From: Pseudooceanicola sediminis
GTDB lineage: Bacteria; Pseudomonadota; Alphaproteobacteria; Rhodobacterales; Rhodobacteraceae
Assembly (NCBI RefSeq): GCF_003575965.1
Contig: NZ_QWJJ01000001.1
Span: 124,001-188,000 of the forward strand
Direction: 5' to 3'
Length of the DNA: 64,000 nt
The stretch's first letter is position 1, and the number at the start of each line of letters is the position of its first letter. The translations under genes were made by a program, and so were the position numbers. Below are positions 44,296 to 53,973 of this stretch, one piece after another. Below the pieces are notes generated by a model, which made no database searches, was not told the DNA's origin, and saw only the letters and a program-made list of their open reading frames with translations.

Positions 44296-44565
44296 TCAGT
44301 GATAGCGAAACTCACCAACGACATTGCGCCACTCACCGCTGGCCAGTTTCTTGCGGTGACTGAACCGGATGGAATGGAGGGGGCCGTCAATCTGGCTCTG
44401 CCAGTACTCGATGAACTTGAACAGCCTGGGGTGATCGGGCGCCAGATCATAGTCCTGCCAGACAAAGCTGTTCAGCACATGGATATGATCGGGCATTCGG
44501 TAAAAGAATTCGGCCGTGGTCAGCCCGTATCCCTTCAGCATCAGTTCGGTTTCGCTTTGCTCCAT
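44296..44565 (-). CDS. usg: Usg family protein
   Basis: 89 residues. MEQSETELMLKGYGLTTAEFFYRMPDHIHVLNSFVWQDYDLAPDHPRLFKFIEYWQSQIDGPLHSIRFSHRKKL matches the small Usg family of alphaproteobacteria, which is often found near trp genes. Its function is unknown. The start at MEQSE is conserved; the open frame upstream is not. It is divergent from gyrA with 190 bases between them. Confidence 0.88.
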   Translation of the reverse strand: MEQSETELMLKGYGLTTAEFFYRMPDHIHVLNSFVWQDYDLAPDHPRLFKFIEYWQSQIDGPLHSIRFSHRKKLASGEWRNVVGEFRYH

Positions 44566-44681
44566 TTCTCTGCCTCTGTGGTTGCCTGATGAAAACCATG
44601 CCACCGAGAAATTACTTTTCAACGAAAACAGTGTGTTATCAGTATGGTGCAAGTGCTGCCAACCCCGGGCCGCAGCAACCA

Positions 44682-44711
44682 TTGCACCCCAGATAAGCCC
44701 GGTGCTATAGT
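44682..44711 (+). promoter_or_regulatory. Putative gyrA promoter
   Basis: TTGCAC (44682-44687) and TATAGT (44706-44711) are separated by 18 bases, a fair sigma-70-type pair about 45 bases upstream of the gyrA start. Seen by eye only. Confidence 0.45.
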
Positions 44712-44755
44712 CGTCCCAACAATATATAGCGAACAACCGCAGACAGGCCTGTCCA

Positions 44756-47491
44756 TTGACCGATACTCCGGAACCTCCTGAAAACGAAACAGAAAACGTA
44801 CCCGCCCCCGCAAGCGGCCCGACGATTTCGATCGCCGATGAAATGCGTTCCTCCTATCTCGACTATGCGATGTCGGTTATTGTCAGCCGCGCGATCCCCG
44901 ATCTGCGCGATGGCCTAAAACCTGTGCACCGCCGGATCATCTTTGCGATGAACGAGGTCGGGAACACCTTCGACAAACCCTACCGCAAATCGTCGCGTCC
45001 GGTTGCGGATACGATGGGTAAATATCACCCGCACGGCGATTCCGCGATCTATGACGCACTGGTGCGGATGGCCCAGGATTTTTCGATGTCGCTGCCGCTG
45101 CTGGATGGCCAGGGCAACTTCGGCTCGATGGACGGGGACAAGGCCGCTGCCTTCCGCTACACCGAAGTGCGCATGGCCAAGACTGCGGGTTACCTGATCG
45201 ACGATATCGACAAGGATACGGTCGATTTTCAGGACAACTACGATGGCAAGGACCGCGAGCCGACAGTTCTGCCTGCGAAATTCCCCAACATGCTTGTCAA
45301 CGGTGCGGGCGGTATCGCCGTCGGTATGGCAACCAACATTCCGCCGCACAACCTTGGCGAGGTGGTCGATGCCACGTTGGCGCTGATCGAGAATCCCGAC
45401 ATGTCGATCGAGGATCTGATCGAATATGTGCCCGGCCCCGACTTTCCGACGGGCGGGATTCTGCTGGGTCGCTCCGGGGCACGCAAGGCCTACCTCGAAG
45501 GGCGCGGCTCCTGCATCATCCGGTCCAAGACCCACATCGAGGAACTGCGCAAGGATCGCTATGCGATCATCATCGACGAGATCCCCTATCAGGTGAACAA
45601 ATCGGTCATGATCGAGAAGATTGCCGAACTGGTGCGTGAAAAGCGCGTCGACGGCATCGCCCACGTACAGGACGAAAGTGATCGTCAGGGCGTGCGCGTG
45701 GTGATCGAGCTGAAGCGCGACGCGACTCCCGAGGTCGTCTTGAACCAATTGTTCCGCTTTACCCCGATGCAGACCTATTTCGGTTGCAACATGTTGGCGC
45801 TGAACGGCGGCAAGCCGGAAACCTTGACGCTCTATGGTTTCCTGTCCGCCTTCGTCGATTTCCGCGAAGACGTCGTTGCCCGCCGTACGGCCTATCTGCT
45901 GCGCAAGGCCCGCGAACGCAGCCATATCCTGTGCGGTCTGGCCGTCGCCGTGTCCAACGTCGATGAAATCGTTGCCACGATCCGGGCTTCGGCCGATGCC
46001 GCCGAAGCACGCGAAAAGCTGATGACACGTGCCTGGCCCGCCGGTGCAATTGCCGAATATATCCAGCTGATCGACGATCCTACGCACAAGATGAACGACG
46101 ATGGCACCTACAACCTGTCGGAAACGCAGGCCCGCGCCATTCTGGAATTGCGCCTGCAACGCCTGACGCAGATCGGCGTCAAGGAAGTGACGGACGAGTT
46201 GCAGGAACTGGCCGCCAAGATCCGGGAATACCTGGAGATTCTGGGCAGCCGTGAACGCATCATGGAAATCATCTCGAATGAGCTTCGCGAGGTGAAAGAC
46301 CTCTTCGCGGTGCCTCGTCGCACCGAAATCGTCGACTGGGGCGGCGATATGGAAGACGAGGACCTGATCGAACGTGAGGATATGGTCGTTACCGTCACGG
46401 CTGGCGGCTATATCCGCCGCACGCCGCTGGCCGATTTCCGTGCGCAACGTCGTGGTGGCAAAGGCGTGTCGGGCGGTTCGATGAAGGAAGACGACGCGGT
46501 CACGACGCTGTTCGTCGCCAATACCCATACCCAGCTGCTGTTCTTCACAACCGAAGGCATGGTCTACAAGCTCAAGACATGGCGCCTGCCCCTTGGCAGC
46601 CGCACGTCAAAGGGCAAGGCCATCGTCAATATCCTGCCGATCCCGACCGGCGTGTCGATTGCCGCCATCATGCCCGTCGACCGCCCCGAGGAAGAATGGC
46701 AGGATCTGCAGATCGTCTTTGCAACCTCTGCCGGTGACGTGCGACGCAACGCGCTCTCGGACTTCACCAACGTCATGCGCAACGGCAAGATCGCGATGGA
46801 TTTGCCCGAAGGTGTCGAATTGGTGAACGCCCGCATCGCATCCGAGGATGACGATGTCATGTTGATTACCGATTCAGGGCGCGCGATCCGCTTTTCGACC
46901 ACCGCCGTGCGGGTCTTCAAGGGCCGCAAATCGACCGGTGTGCGCGGCATTCGCCTTTCGGGCGACGACCGCGTGGTGTCGATGGCGATCATCCGGCATT
47001 TCGAGGCGAGCGCCGAAGAACGTGCCGCCTACCTCAAGATGCGCCGCGCAATGGCCGGTTTGGCAGATGACGCCGAGAGCGAGGATGACGAGGCCGTAGC
47101 CGCCGACCCGAACTTCTCCAACGAACGCTATGCCGAAATGTCGGCAGTCGAGAACCTGATCCTGACAGTCACCGCCAATGGCGCGGGCAAACTGTCGTCC
47201 TCGCATGATTATCCGGTACGGGGACGCGGGGGCATGGGCGTGACGGCGATGGACAAGGCGATGCGCGGTGGTGCCATCGTGGCGTCGTTCCCGGTCGAAA
47301 TGGATGACCAGATCATGCTGGCCACGACACGCGGTCAGTCGATCCGGGTTCCTGTTGACGGTATTTCCTTCCGCTCGCGCAGTGCTGGCGGTGTGAGGGT
47401 GTTCAACACCGGGGCTGACGAACAGGTCGTGTCGGTGGCGCGTATCATTGACCAGGGTGACGAAGAAACTGAGGGCAGTGCAGAGGGCTGA
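44756..47491 (+). CDS. gyrA: DNA gyrase subunit A
   Basis: 911 residues. Makes the double-strand break that gyrase passes DNA through. The catalytic tyrosine is Tyr135 in [11 protein letters not shown]. The quinolone-resistance region reads [20 protein letters not shown] with wild-type Ser96 and Asp100 (E. coli Ser83/Asp87). The GyrA-box [11 protein letters not shown] is present in the C-terminal wrapping domain, along with six beta-pinwheel blades and an acidic tail ([13 protein letters not shown]). An acidic insert ([17 protein letters not shown]) lies at about residue 775. The start is TTG; the next in-frame ATG would remove conserved sequence. Confidence 0.97.
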   Translation: MTDTPEPPENETENVPAPASGPTISIADEMRSSYLDYAMSVIVSRAIPDLRDGLKPVHRRIIFAMNEVGNTFDKPYRKSSRPVADTMGKYHPHGDSAIYDALVRMAQDFSMSLPLLDGQGNFGSMDGDKAAAFRYTEVRMAKTAGYLIDDIDKDTVDFQDNYDGKDREPTVLPAKFPNMLVNGAGGIAVGMATNIPPHNLGEVVDATLALIENPDMSIEDLIEYVPGPDFPTGGILLGRSGARKAYLEGRGSCIIRSKTHIEELRKDRYAIIIDEIPYQVNKSVMIEKIAELVREKRVDGIAHVQDESDRQGVRVVIELKRDATPEVVLNQLFRFTPMQTYFGCNMLALNGGKPETLTLYGFLSAFVDFREDVVARRTAYLLRKARERSHILCGLAVAVSNVDEIVATIRASADAAEAREKLMTRAWPAGAIAEYIQLIDDPTHKMNDDGTYNLSETQARAILELRLQRLTQIGVKEVTDELQELAAKIREYLEILGSRERIMEIISNELREVKDLFAVPRRTEIVDWGGDMEDEDLIEREDMVVTVTAGGYIRRTPLADFRAQRRGGKGVSGGSMKEDDAVTTLFVANTHTQLLFFTTEGMVYKLKTWRLPLGSRTSKGKAIVNILPIPTGVSIAAIMPVDRPEEEWQDLQIVFATSAGDVRRNALSDFTNVMRNGKIAMDLPEGVELVNARIASEDDDVMLITDSGRAIRFSTTAVRVFKGRKSTGVRGIRLSGDDRVVSMAIIRHFEASAEERAAYLKMRRAMAGLADDAESEDDEAVAADPNFSNERYAEMSAVENLILTVTANGAGKLSSSHDYPVRGRGGMGVTAMDKAMRGGAIVASFPVEMDDQIMLATTRGQSIRVPVDGISFRSRSAGGVRVFNTGADEQVVSVARIIDQGDEETEGSAEG

Positions 47492-47505
47492 AACAGCACT
47501 GCCCT
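47472..47505 (+). terminator. 10-bp stem-loop across the gyrA stop codon
   Basis: AGGGCAGTGC (47472-47481) and GCACTGCCCT (47496-47505) are perfect complements with a 14-base loop that contains the gyrA stop. There is no T-run. It may be a rho-assisted terminator or an mRNA-stabilising hairpin ahead of the LysR gene. Confidence 0.45.
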
Positions 47506-47527
47506 GCGCCCGGGGGGCTGATTAAAC

Positions 47528-48370
47528 GTGAAGAACTGGGACGACCTGCGCTACCTTGTGGCCGTGCACAAGACCGGCTCGATGAGTGCCGCGGCACGGT
47601 TGCTGGAAACCAATCCGGCGACCGTGTCGCGGCGCCTGGCCCGCCTGTCGGAAACACTTGGATTTGATCTGTTTCTGAAGACCCCCCAAGGGTGGTCCGC
47701 GAACGAGGCTATCGGGGATTTGATCGAATGTATCACCGCATTCGAGAACGAGATCGAAAGCTATCTCAATGCCCGCGACACCAGCGAAGAAACGGCCATT
47801 CGCGGCCGCATCAATATCGGGTGCCCGCCGTCCCTCGCCGCCTATGTGATGTTTCCCGGTCTGAAGGATTTCGTGGCGCAAAATCCGGGCCTCGAGATCA
47901 CCTTCACAAGCCAGTTCTACCAGGATGCTCTGGGTGACAATGACCTGTTCATCTCGGCGATGCGACCACAGCAGGGGCGCCTGGTCGTGCGTTTCGTTGG
48001 AAAATACGCGACTGACGTCTACGCCTATCCTGACAGTCCGCGCGATGGCAGTTGGGTCGGTCTGCATTCCAAGCACGACAGGTATCCCCCGTCGCAGCAG
48101 GCGCGTTCCATCATGGGGGGCGGCGATCCGATTGTGCGGGTCGAGACACTTCACGAGGTCGTGAATACCGTCAAGGCGACACGTCTGCCGGGTCTGATGC
48201 CGAGAATTGCCGCCATGGCCGATCCCGATCTCAGCCTTTACGATCCGAATAGTCACCCTGTTCAGACGCCTTTATACCTTTGTTTTCACGAAACAAGGCG
48301 CAAAGATCCCCTGCTCCAGCTTGTCGCGGAGTGGATCGCTCAGCGTTTCAACTCTTTCGCTGCACTCTAG
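47528..48370 (+). CDS. LysR-family transcriptional regulator
   Basis: 280 residues with a GTG start. The HTH reads DDLRYLVAVHKTGSMSAAARLLETNPATVSRRLARLSETLGFDLFLKTPQGWSANE, a close match to the LysR pattern, although the linker helix is short. The effector domain begins GRINIGCPPSLAAYVMFPGLKDFVAQNPGLEITFTSQF. It sits directly after gyrA in the same direction. The gene it controls is not evident; no divergent partner exists on its upstream side. Confidence 0.85.
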   Translation: MKNWDDLRYLVAVHKTGSMSAAARLLETNPATVSRRLARLSETLGFDLFLKTPQGWSANEAIGDLIECITAFENEIESYLNARDTSEETAIRGRINIGCPPSLAAYVMFPGLKDFVAQNPGLEITFTSQFYQDALGDNDLFISAMRPQQGRLVVRFVGKYATDVYAYPDSPRDGSWVGLHSKHDRYPPSQQARSIMGGGDPIVRVETLHEVVNTVKATRLPGLMPRIAAMADPDLSLYDPNSHPVQTPLYLCFHETRRKDPLLQLVAEWIAQRFNSFAAL

Positions 48371-48374
48371 ATAT

Positions 48375-48388
48375 TTGCAAATTTGCAA
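48375..48388. promoter_or_regulatory. Perfect 14-bp palindrome TTGCAAATTTGCAA
   Basis: The palindrome begins 5 bases after the LysR stop codon. It consists of two overlapping TTGCAAA boxes and therefore shares its core with the four TTTGCAAA boxes near mfd (37992-38067). A regulator-binding role is inferred from symmetry alone. Confidence 0.45.
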
Positions 48389-48715
48389 TATCGGGTTTGC
48401 AGGACTCCCAGCTTGTCGCTGTTTACCAACCTCTTCATAATGATCCCACGGGCATCATTTCTTAGCGGATGCACGGCGTGAAAAACATTTGGACCCGAGC
48501 GTTTAGTCGTTCCGCGTCCCATTTTTGTTTGCCGTATGTCTTCTGAAAATGGCTCCCTGCTCTCGGTTTATTGACTGCCGGAGCATATCGATTTTTTTCG
48601 GTGTCCCTCGGAGGGTTGTTTTAACGCGCTTGTTCAGCGGCGGATTGAGTTCCCCAATTCGCAACGGTCCTCCACACAACGGCTTGACGCTTCTACCCCG
48701 TCAATCCCTTACACT

Positions 48716-48745
48716 GGGTCGGCTTGAACAGCCGACCCTTTTTTT
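48716..48745 (+). terminator. Strong rho-independent terminator with no gene directly upstream
   Basis: GGGTCGGCT, loop TGAAC, AGCCGACCC, then seven T. It is 346 bases after the nearest plus-strand gene and 195 bases before the next. It may end a small RNA, or act as a leader attenuator for the downstream outer-membrane protein gene. TTGACG (48684) and TACACT (48710) lie nearby, but their spacing of 20 is long. Confidence 0.8.
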
Positions 48746-48940
48746 CGTGTCAGCCCATCCGATTTGCATGGCGTCACCGGATGTTTCGTCTCAAGACCTG
48801 CCGGTCGGGACGAGTGTGTCAAAGACACGTCAGGTCAGTCCAAAATATCTGCTGAACTGGAAATCTCACCCGCCTGCCCCAATTACACCTCAGCAAACAG
48901 GTCCGCAGTTGCCGGACGCAGAACGTGATGGAAAAAGAAA

Positions 48941-49666
48941 ATGAACAGCAAACAAAGGCCCGTTCGGCGGACCAATCTGACCCGCTTCGGTCTTGTTGCA
49001 CTGCCGCTCGCGGCCTTGTCGGCCACCCCCGCCCTGGCAGAACGCGCGTTGAACGGCACCTTCGAAATTGAGCTGGCCCGCAATTCGGACACTTTGGTCA
49101 ATACCAAGCGCGTCGAGGGTTCGTTCGCCGGGATGATCTGGCATGATTTTGGTGCGCAATTCGACCTCGGGATCGGCAAACACGAACAATATACCTCGAC
49201 CTCTCCGTCGGCCGGGGCGCATGTGTTCTACAAACCGACCGAGCAATCCGCCATTGGCGCCTACTTGGCCGCCGAAGATCGCCGCCCGGGCAACGCCTAC
49301 TTCTACGGGATCGAAGGGGTCTATCGAACCGATCAGTTCGGCATCGAAGGCTATATCGCGATGCGTGACGACATTGCCGAATCCACCTCAGGCAGCCGCG
49401 TCGGGTTTGACTTCGACTATACCCTCGCAGGATTGCCTCAGCTCAGCCTGATGACCGGCGCGGTCTATGATGACGGCGCGCCTCTTGAACGCGGCTATGG
49501 CTACGTCGGGGCATCGTACGAGGTTGCAGATGGTATCGCACTTGGCGGCACGGTTGGTCGTAATGATGACGGGGCAACGATTGCGGCGATCAATGCAACG
49601 TTCACCTTTGGCAAAGGCAGCACCTTCGGTCGCCGCGACAGCTTTGGTCTGTATCCGGGGTACTGA
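48941..49666 (+). CDS. Putative outer-membrane beta-barrel protein
   Basis: 241 residues. A long basic N-region (MNSKQRPVRRTNLTRFG) precedes a Sec signal (LVALPLAALSATPALA). The mature part alternates aromatic and polar residues with glycine-rich turns (GTFEIELARNSDTL, GSFAGMIWHDFGAQFDLGIG, YFYGIEGVYRTDQFGIEGYIAMRDD, GYGYVGASYEVADGIALGGTVGRNDDGATIAAINATFTFG), as expected for an eight- to ten-strand barrel. It ends with a tyrosine rather than phenylalanine. Specific function unknown. Confidence 0.68.
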   Translation: MNSKQRPVRRTNLTRFGLVALPLAALSATPALAERALNGTFEIELARNSDTLVNTKRVEGSFAGMIWHDFGAQFDLGIGKHEQYTSTSPSAGAHVFYKPTEQSAIGAYLAAEDRRPGNAYFYGIEGVYRTDQFGIEGYIAMRDDIAESTSGSRVGFDFDYTLAGLPQLSLMTGAVYDDGAPLERGYGYVGASYEVADGIALGGTVGRNDDGATIAAINATFTFGKGSTFGRRDSFGLYPGY

Positions 49667-49686
49667 GTCCAAGGCATCCCCGATCG

Positions 49687-49720
49687 AAAAGGGGCCAGCG
49701 CACCTGCGCCGGCCCCTTTT
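49687..49720. terminator. Bidirectional terminator between convergent genes
   Basis: AAAAGGGGCC and GGCCCCTTTT form a 10-bp stem around a GC-rich loop. The A- and T-runs on the two sides suit termination of the outer-membrane protein gene (plus strand) and the carboxypeptidase gene (minus strand). Confidence 0.85.
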
Positions 49721-49723
49721 GCA

Positions 49724-51199
49724 TTACAGCTGGTACAGATCGCTGAATTTCTCTTCGATATAATCCAGCAAGGGCCCTGCGGTCGGCGCCGCGCCACAGG
49801 CCATACCGATCACCTCGCGCGGCGCATATAGGCCACCATGCCGCTGCACGTTGTCGCGCAGCCATTGCGTAGCGGGTGCGGTGTTTCCCGCGGCAAGGTG
49901 GCTGTCCAGGTCCGGAACGTCGGCACGCAGCGCCTGGGCCAGACAGCCTGCATAAACATTGCCCAGCGAATATGTCGCAAAATAGCCGAACAGGCCCACA
50001 GACCAATGCACGTCCTGCAAGCAGCCCAGCGATGCTTTCGGCACGTCATAGCCGAAATCCTGCTTGAACCGCGTATTCCAGGCCTGCTCCAGGTCGGTGA
50101 CAGGCAGGTCCCCGGATATCAACGCGCGCTCCAGATCAAACCGCATCATGATGTGCAGGTTGTATTGAAGCTCATCTGCCTCGGTTCGGATGAAATCCTT
50201 TTGGACCCGGTTCACTGCCGCGTAGAACGCATCGGCACTGTCGACGCCGATATCGCCGAACACCGCCTTCATCTCGTCGTACATCCAGCCCGTAAAGGCG
50301 CGTGAGCGGCCGATCTGGTTTTCATAGATCCGGCTCTGGCTTTCGTGCACGCCCATCGACACGCCAGCGCCAAGCGGCGTCAGCGCGTATCCAGCATCGA
50401 TGTTCTGTTCATAGCAGGCATGACCAACCTCGTGGATGGTCGAATAAAAACAATTGAACGGATCGTCGGGATTTGTCCGGGTGGTGATGCGCACGTCGCT
50501 GCCCGACCCCGAGGAAAACGGATGCACCGCCTTGTCGATCCTGCCCCGGCTCAGGTCATACCCAAAGGTCAGCGCCAGCTTGGCGGTAAAGGCCATCTGG
50601 TCCGCGTCAGAAAACGTGCCGGACACACCAGCAGGAGCAGGCTTGTCCAGCACCTTGCCACGCAGCTCCACCAGACGTGGGCGCATTTCGGCGAACATCG
50701 ATTCAAGCTGGCCTGCGGTCGCGCCGGGCTCGTAATCGTCCATCAGCGCGTCGTAGGTATCGCCACCATCGGCCAGCGCCTGTCCTTCCTGTTGACGCAA
50801 GGCCACGACGCGTTCCAGCACAGGTGCGAAACTGGCAAAGTCGTCCTTGGCGCGGGCCTCTGCCCACTGGCCCTGCGCCACCGAGGTTACCCGCGCCAGC
50901 TCTGACGCCAGATCGGCAGGCACGCGGCTGGCACGTTCATAACTGCGCGTGATATGGCGCAGCTGGGCGGCATCGACCTGCGACGGGCTCTCTTCTCCGG
51001 CCTCGGCCAGCCATGCGCCGATCCGGGGATCCGTGCGCCGCGCATGCAGGATCGATTCGATGGCGGCCATTTCTTCGCCACGCTGGGCCGCGGCACCACG
51101 TGGCATCATGGTTTCCTGATCCCAGCCCAGCCGCCCGGCGATCTGCGCCAGCGCCTCGGTTTCTTTCTGAAAGGCAAACAGGTCGGTCAAGGCAGTCAT
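49724..51199 (-). CDS. Carboxypeptidase M32 (Taq-type metallocarboxypeptidase)
   Basis: 491 residues, the usual length for the family. Removes C-terminal residues from peptides; needs Zn2+ or Co2+. The zinc site HEVGHACYEQ is in FYSTIHEVGHACYEQNIDAGYALTPLGAGVSMGVHESQSRIYENQIGRS, which also holds the second conserved HES.. motif. The N-terminal helical cover (ALAQIAGRLGWDQETMMPRGAAAQRGEEMAAIESILH) is typical. No signal peptide, so cytoplasmic. It lies 3 bases from the ctaA stop and may be co-transcribed with it. Confidence 0.95.
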   Translation of the reverse strand: MTALTDLFAFQKETEALAQIAGRLGWDQETMMPRGAAAQRGEEMAAIESILHARRTDPRIGAWLAEAGEESPSQVDAAQLRHITRSYERASRVPADLASELARVTSVAQGQWAEARAKDDFASFAPVLERVVALRQQEGQALADGGDTYDALMDDYEPGATAGQLESMFAEMRPRLVELRGKVLDKPAPAGVSGTFSDADQMAFTAKLALTFGYDLSRGRIDKAVHPFSSGSGSDVRITTRTNPDDPFNCFYSTIHEVGHACYEQNIDAGYALTPLGAGVSMGVHESQSRIYENQIGRSRAFTGWMYDEMKAVFGDIGVDSADAFYAAVNRVQKDFIRTEADELQYNLHIMMRFDLERALISGDLPVTDLEQAWNTRFKQDFGYDVPKASLGCLQDVHWSVGLFGYFATYSLGNVYAGCLAQALRADVPDLDSHLAAGNTAPATQWLRDNVQRHGGLYAPREVIGMACGAAPTAGPLLDYIEEKFSDLYQL

Positions 51200-51202
51200 G
51201 TC

Positions 51203-52336
51203 TCAGCCCCTTATACTTGTGGATACAGGATAGGCGGCGGCGAAACGTGCCCGGATGATCAGGGCGAACAGCGCCACGGCCATCAATTGGTGCGTGATCG
51301 CAACATGCGACATCGCTGCCGTCATCACAGCGGTGATGCCCAAGACCACCTGCACCAGCATGACCACCCACGCCAGCGTAAAGGCAGATCGCGTGGCCCG
51401 GTTGGCTGACCGGCGACCGCGCAGGAACGCCACGGTCCCGAGGACGAAGAGCAGATAGCCCGACATCCGGTGGATGAATTGCACGAGACCGGGATTTTCC
51501 AGAAAATTGCGCCACATCGGCTCGATATCAAAGGCATAGGGCGGAAAGAACTGTCCGCCCATCGTCGGCCAATCCGTAAAGGACCGACCCGCGTCGATAC
51601 CCGCGACAAGCGCCCCCAACAGGATTTGCAAGAAGGTAAAGTGCATCCAGCCCGTCGCCAGACTGAACTGTTTCTTCTCGCGCACCCGGCGGGCCTGCAT
51701 CAGGTCACGCTCCTCACGTCCCAGCAACAGAACGAACCACGCGATGGTCCCCAGGATGATGAACGCCAGTCCGAGGTGGGTCGCCAGGCGGTAAGACGCG
51801 ACGCTCAGCATCCCCTCACCCAATCCGGAGGCAACCATCCACCAGCCGATTGCGCCCTGCAAACCACCGAGCGCGCCAATCAGCACGCATCGGCCCTTCC
51901 AGCCCGTTGGAATCTTGTCCGCTGCCCACAGGCCCAGGAACCCGACGGCCCAGACCAGCCCGATCAGCCGCCCAAGGTTGCGGTGGCTCCATTCCCACCA
52001 GTAGATCGCCTTGAAATCGGCCAGCTCCATCCAGCTGTTCTGCTCGGTGAATTGCGGGATCTGCTGATACTTGTCGAATTCGGATTGCCAATCTGCGGCA
52101 TTCATCGGCGGCAAAGCCCCCTCGATGGGCTTCCACTCGGTGATCGACAGCCCGCTGTCGCTCAGCCGGGTCCAGCCGCCAACGCCGATCATGGCCACGA
52201 CCAGCACGAACAACACGATGAGCCACCAGCGCACGGCGCTGCGCGATCCACGTCGCGCGCCGTCAATCACGCCGGTGCGAACCTCGGGTTTCTGATCATG
52301 GCTGACCTCTTCGAAAATGCTGCGCTTTTCGCTCAT
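51203..52336 (-). CDS. ctaA: Heme A synthase (COX15/CtaA)
   Basis: 377 residues, integral membrane, eight helices. Converts heme O to heme A for aa3-type cytochrome oxidase. Motifs: GVGGWTRLSDSGLSITEWKPIEGALPP in the first loop, WWEWSHRNLGRLIGLVWAVGF with a conserved His, LATHLGLAFIILGT, and a second half with GALVAGIDAGRSFTDWPTMGGQFFPP and QFIHRMSGYLLFVLGT, then SHVAITHQLMAVALFALIIRA. All heme-ligating histidine positions appear to be present. It belongs to the longer alphaproteobacterial (COX15-type) subfamily. Confidence 0.95.
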   Translation of the reverse strand: MSEKRSIFEEVSHDQKPEVRTGVIDGARRGSRSAVRWWLIVLFVLVVAMIGVGGWTRLSDSGLSITEWKPIEGALPPMNAADWQSEFDKYQQIPQFTEQNSWMELADFKAIYWWEWSHRNLGRLIGLVWAVGFLGLWAADKIPTGWKGRCVLIGALGGLQGAIGWWMVASGLGEGMLSVASYRLATHLGLAFIILGTIAWFVLLLGREERDLMQARRVREKKQFSLATGWMHFTFLQILLGALVAGIDAGRSFTDWPTMGGQFFPPYAFDIEPMWRNFLENPGLVQFIHRMSGYLLFVLGTVAFLRGRRSANRATRSAFTLAWVVMLVQVVLGITAVMTAAMSHVAITHQLMAVALFALIIRARFAAAYPVSTSIRG

Positions 52337-52392
52337 CTGGCGGCTCTCCTTCTGCGTGGGCGACCCTAGAACCGGCGCGCCGCGGCGGCAAG

Positions 52393-53127
52393 TCAGTCAC
52401 CGCGTTCTTTCCATCGGACCATCTGACGCATCACACCATGCAATGTCTGCACGTCCGAGCGCGTCAGGCGCATCCGCGACCACAGGTTGCGCAGGTTCAG
52501 CTTCATGCTGTCGGCCTTGATCTCGGGGAAAAAGAATCCCGCCTGATCAAGCCTGTCCTCGTAATGTTCGGCCAATTTCTCGATCTCGATCTGGCTGGCC
52601 CAGTCGGCGCCCGCCATCTCGACCCGTTCGGCCTCTACCTCGGCCGTCTGGCGGCGCCATTCATAGGCGGTCAACAACACGCATTGCGCCAGGTTCAGCG
52701 ACGCGAACTCGGGGTTCACCGGCACCGAAATAATCGCATTTGCGCGCGCGATATCGTCGTTCTCCAACCCGGCGCGTTCAGGGCCGAACAAGACGGCGAC
52801 CTTTTCCCCGGCCGCGATCTTTTCACGGGCCATTTCCATTGCGCGTTCCGGCGATACCACAGGTTTCGTCAGGTCGCGGTTGCGCGCAGTGGTGGCAAAG
52901 ACGAAATGACAATCCTCAAGCGCCGCGGCCGTGTCATCGAACAGGCCGGCTTCGTCCAGAAGGCGTCCGGCGCCACTGGCCATTGCGACGGCCTTCTGGT
53001 TTGGCCACCCATCACGCGGCGCAACCAGGCGCATTCTTTCAAGGCCGAAATTCCACATGGCGCGCGCGGCCCCGCCGATATTCTCGCCCATCTGCGGGCG
53101 GACAAGGACAAAGGCTGGCTGGGACAT
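52393..53127 (-). CDS. trmJ: tRNA (cytidine/uridine-2'-O-)-methyltransferase TrmJ
   Basis: 244 residues. SPOUT-family RNA methyltransferase, expected to modify position 32 of tRNAs. The start MSQPAFVLVRPQMGENIGGAARAMWNFGLERMRLVAPRDGWPN, the middle VAVLFGPERAGLENDDIARANAIISVPVNPEFASLNLAQCVLLTAYEWRR (trefoil-knot motifs 2 and 3) and the C-terminal LRNLWSRMRLTRSDVQTLHGVMRQM (the TrmJ extension) are all clear. I start at MSQPAF; the frame stays open upstream but is not conserved. Confidence 0.92.
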   Translation of the reverse strand: MSQPAFVLVRPQMGENIGGAARAMWNFGLERMRLVAPRDGWPNQKAVAMASGAGRLLDEAGLFDDTAAALEDCHFVFATTARNRDLTKPVVSPERAMEMAREKIAAGEKVAVLFGPERAGLENDDIARANAIISVPVNPEFASLNLAQCVLLTAYEWRRQTAEVEAERVEMAGADWASQIEIEKLAEHYEDRLDQAGFFFPEIKADSMKLNLRNLWSRMRLTRSDVQTLHGVMRQMVRWKERGD

Positions 53128-53349
53128 GCTGACTCCGGGGTTCGGCGTTGTTTTACAGGCCCCTCTCCTAGCCAAGCCAGGCAGGGGTGTCGAGGGGGGG
53201 CACCGGCGCGACGGTCAAACCACCGCCTGCCGTGACCAGACCAACCACATGCCATTTCCCGATCAATCGTCGGGCAGCGGACCCGCTGCAATCCCTTTGC
53301 GTCCCTTCTGCATCCGGGGTATATCGGCCAAAATTCAAGAGGATCGCCC

Positions 53350-53973
53350 ATGTCCGAGGACGAGCAGCCGCAGATCTATCTGATCTCGCCACCCGATTTT
53401 GATCTTATGGACTTTCCCGACCGTCTGGCCGCCGTGCTCGACGCACGGGAAATTGCCTGCGTGCGTCTGGCCCTCGCCACGCATGACGAAGATCGCCTGT
53501 GTCGCGCAGCGGATGCGTTGCGCGAAGTGACCCATGCCCGCGACGTGGCGCTTGTGATCGACAGGCATATCCTGTTGGCCGAGCGCATGGGGCTCGATGG
53601 TGTCCACCTCGAAGACGGCGCGCGCTCGGTACGCAAGGCGCGCAAGGCGCTCGGCCCGGATGCGATCATCGGCGCCTATTGTGCCGCCTCGCGTCATGAG
53701 GGCATGAATGCCGGAGAAGCGGGTTGCGACTACATCAGCTTCGGCCCGGTTACCGAAACCGCCCTTGTCGACGGCGAGGTCGCGGATACCGAATTGTTCG
53801 AATGGTGGTCGCAGATGATCGAGCTGCCCGTGGTGGCAGAGGGCGGTCTAGATCCAAACATCATCGCGCTGTTGGCCCCGGTCACAGATTTCTTCGGCAT
53901 CGGGGACGAGATCTGGCGCGAAGACGATTCCGTTGCGGCGCTCCACCGTCTGACGGCAGCCTTTACCGGCTGA
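53350..53973 (+). CDS. ThiE-like thiamine phosphate synthase
   Basis: 207 residues. The TIM-barrel pieces QIYLISPP, VALVIDRHILLAERMGLDGVHLEDGARSVRKARKALGPDAIIGAYCAASRHEGMNAGEAGCDYISFGPV and ELPVVAEGGL match ThiE/TenI-type proteins. The GADYVGxGPxxxTxTK motif of active ThiE is replaced by GCDYISFGPVTETALVDGEV, so the phosphate-binding loop is altered and the protein may be a TenI-like or degenerate member. No other thi gene is adjacent, which also weakens a role in thiamine synthesis. Confidence 0.7.
   Translation: MSEDEQPQIYLISPPDFDLMDFPDRLAAVLDAREIACVRLALATHDEDRLCRAADALREVTHARDVALVIDRHILLAERMGLDGVHLEDGARSVRKARKALGPDAIIGAYCAASRHEGMNAGEAGCDYISFGPVTETALVDGEVADTELFEWWSQMIELPVVAEGGLDPNIIALLAPVTDFFGIGDEIWREDDSVAALHRLTAAFTG

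Larger units (their letters stand above)
48371..48940. other. Intergenic region with a palindrome and an orphan terminator
   Basis: The 570 bases between the LysR gene and the outer-membrane protein gene are AT-richer than their surroundings. Two features stand out: the palindrome at 48375-48388 and the strong terminator at 48716-48745. Short open frames occur but none has a plausible protein. Confidence 0.55.
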
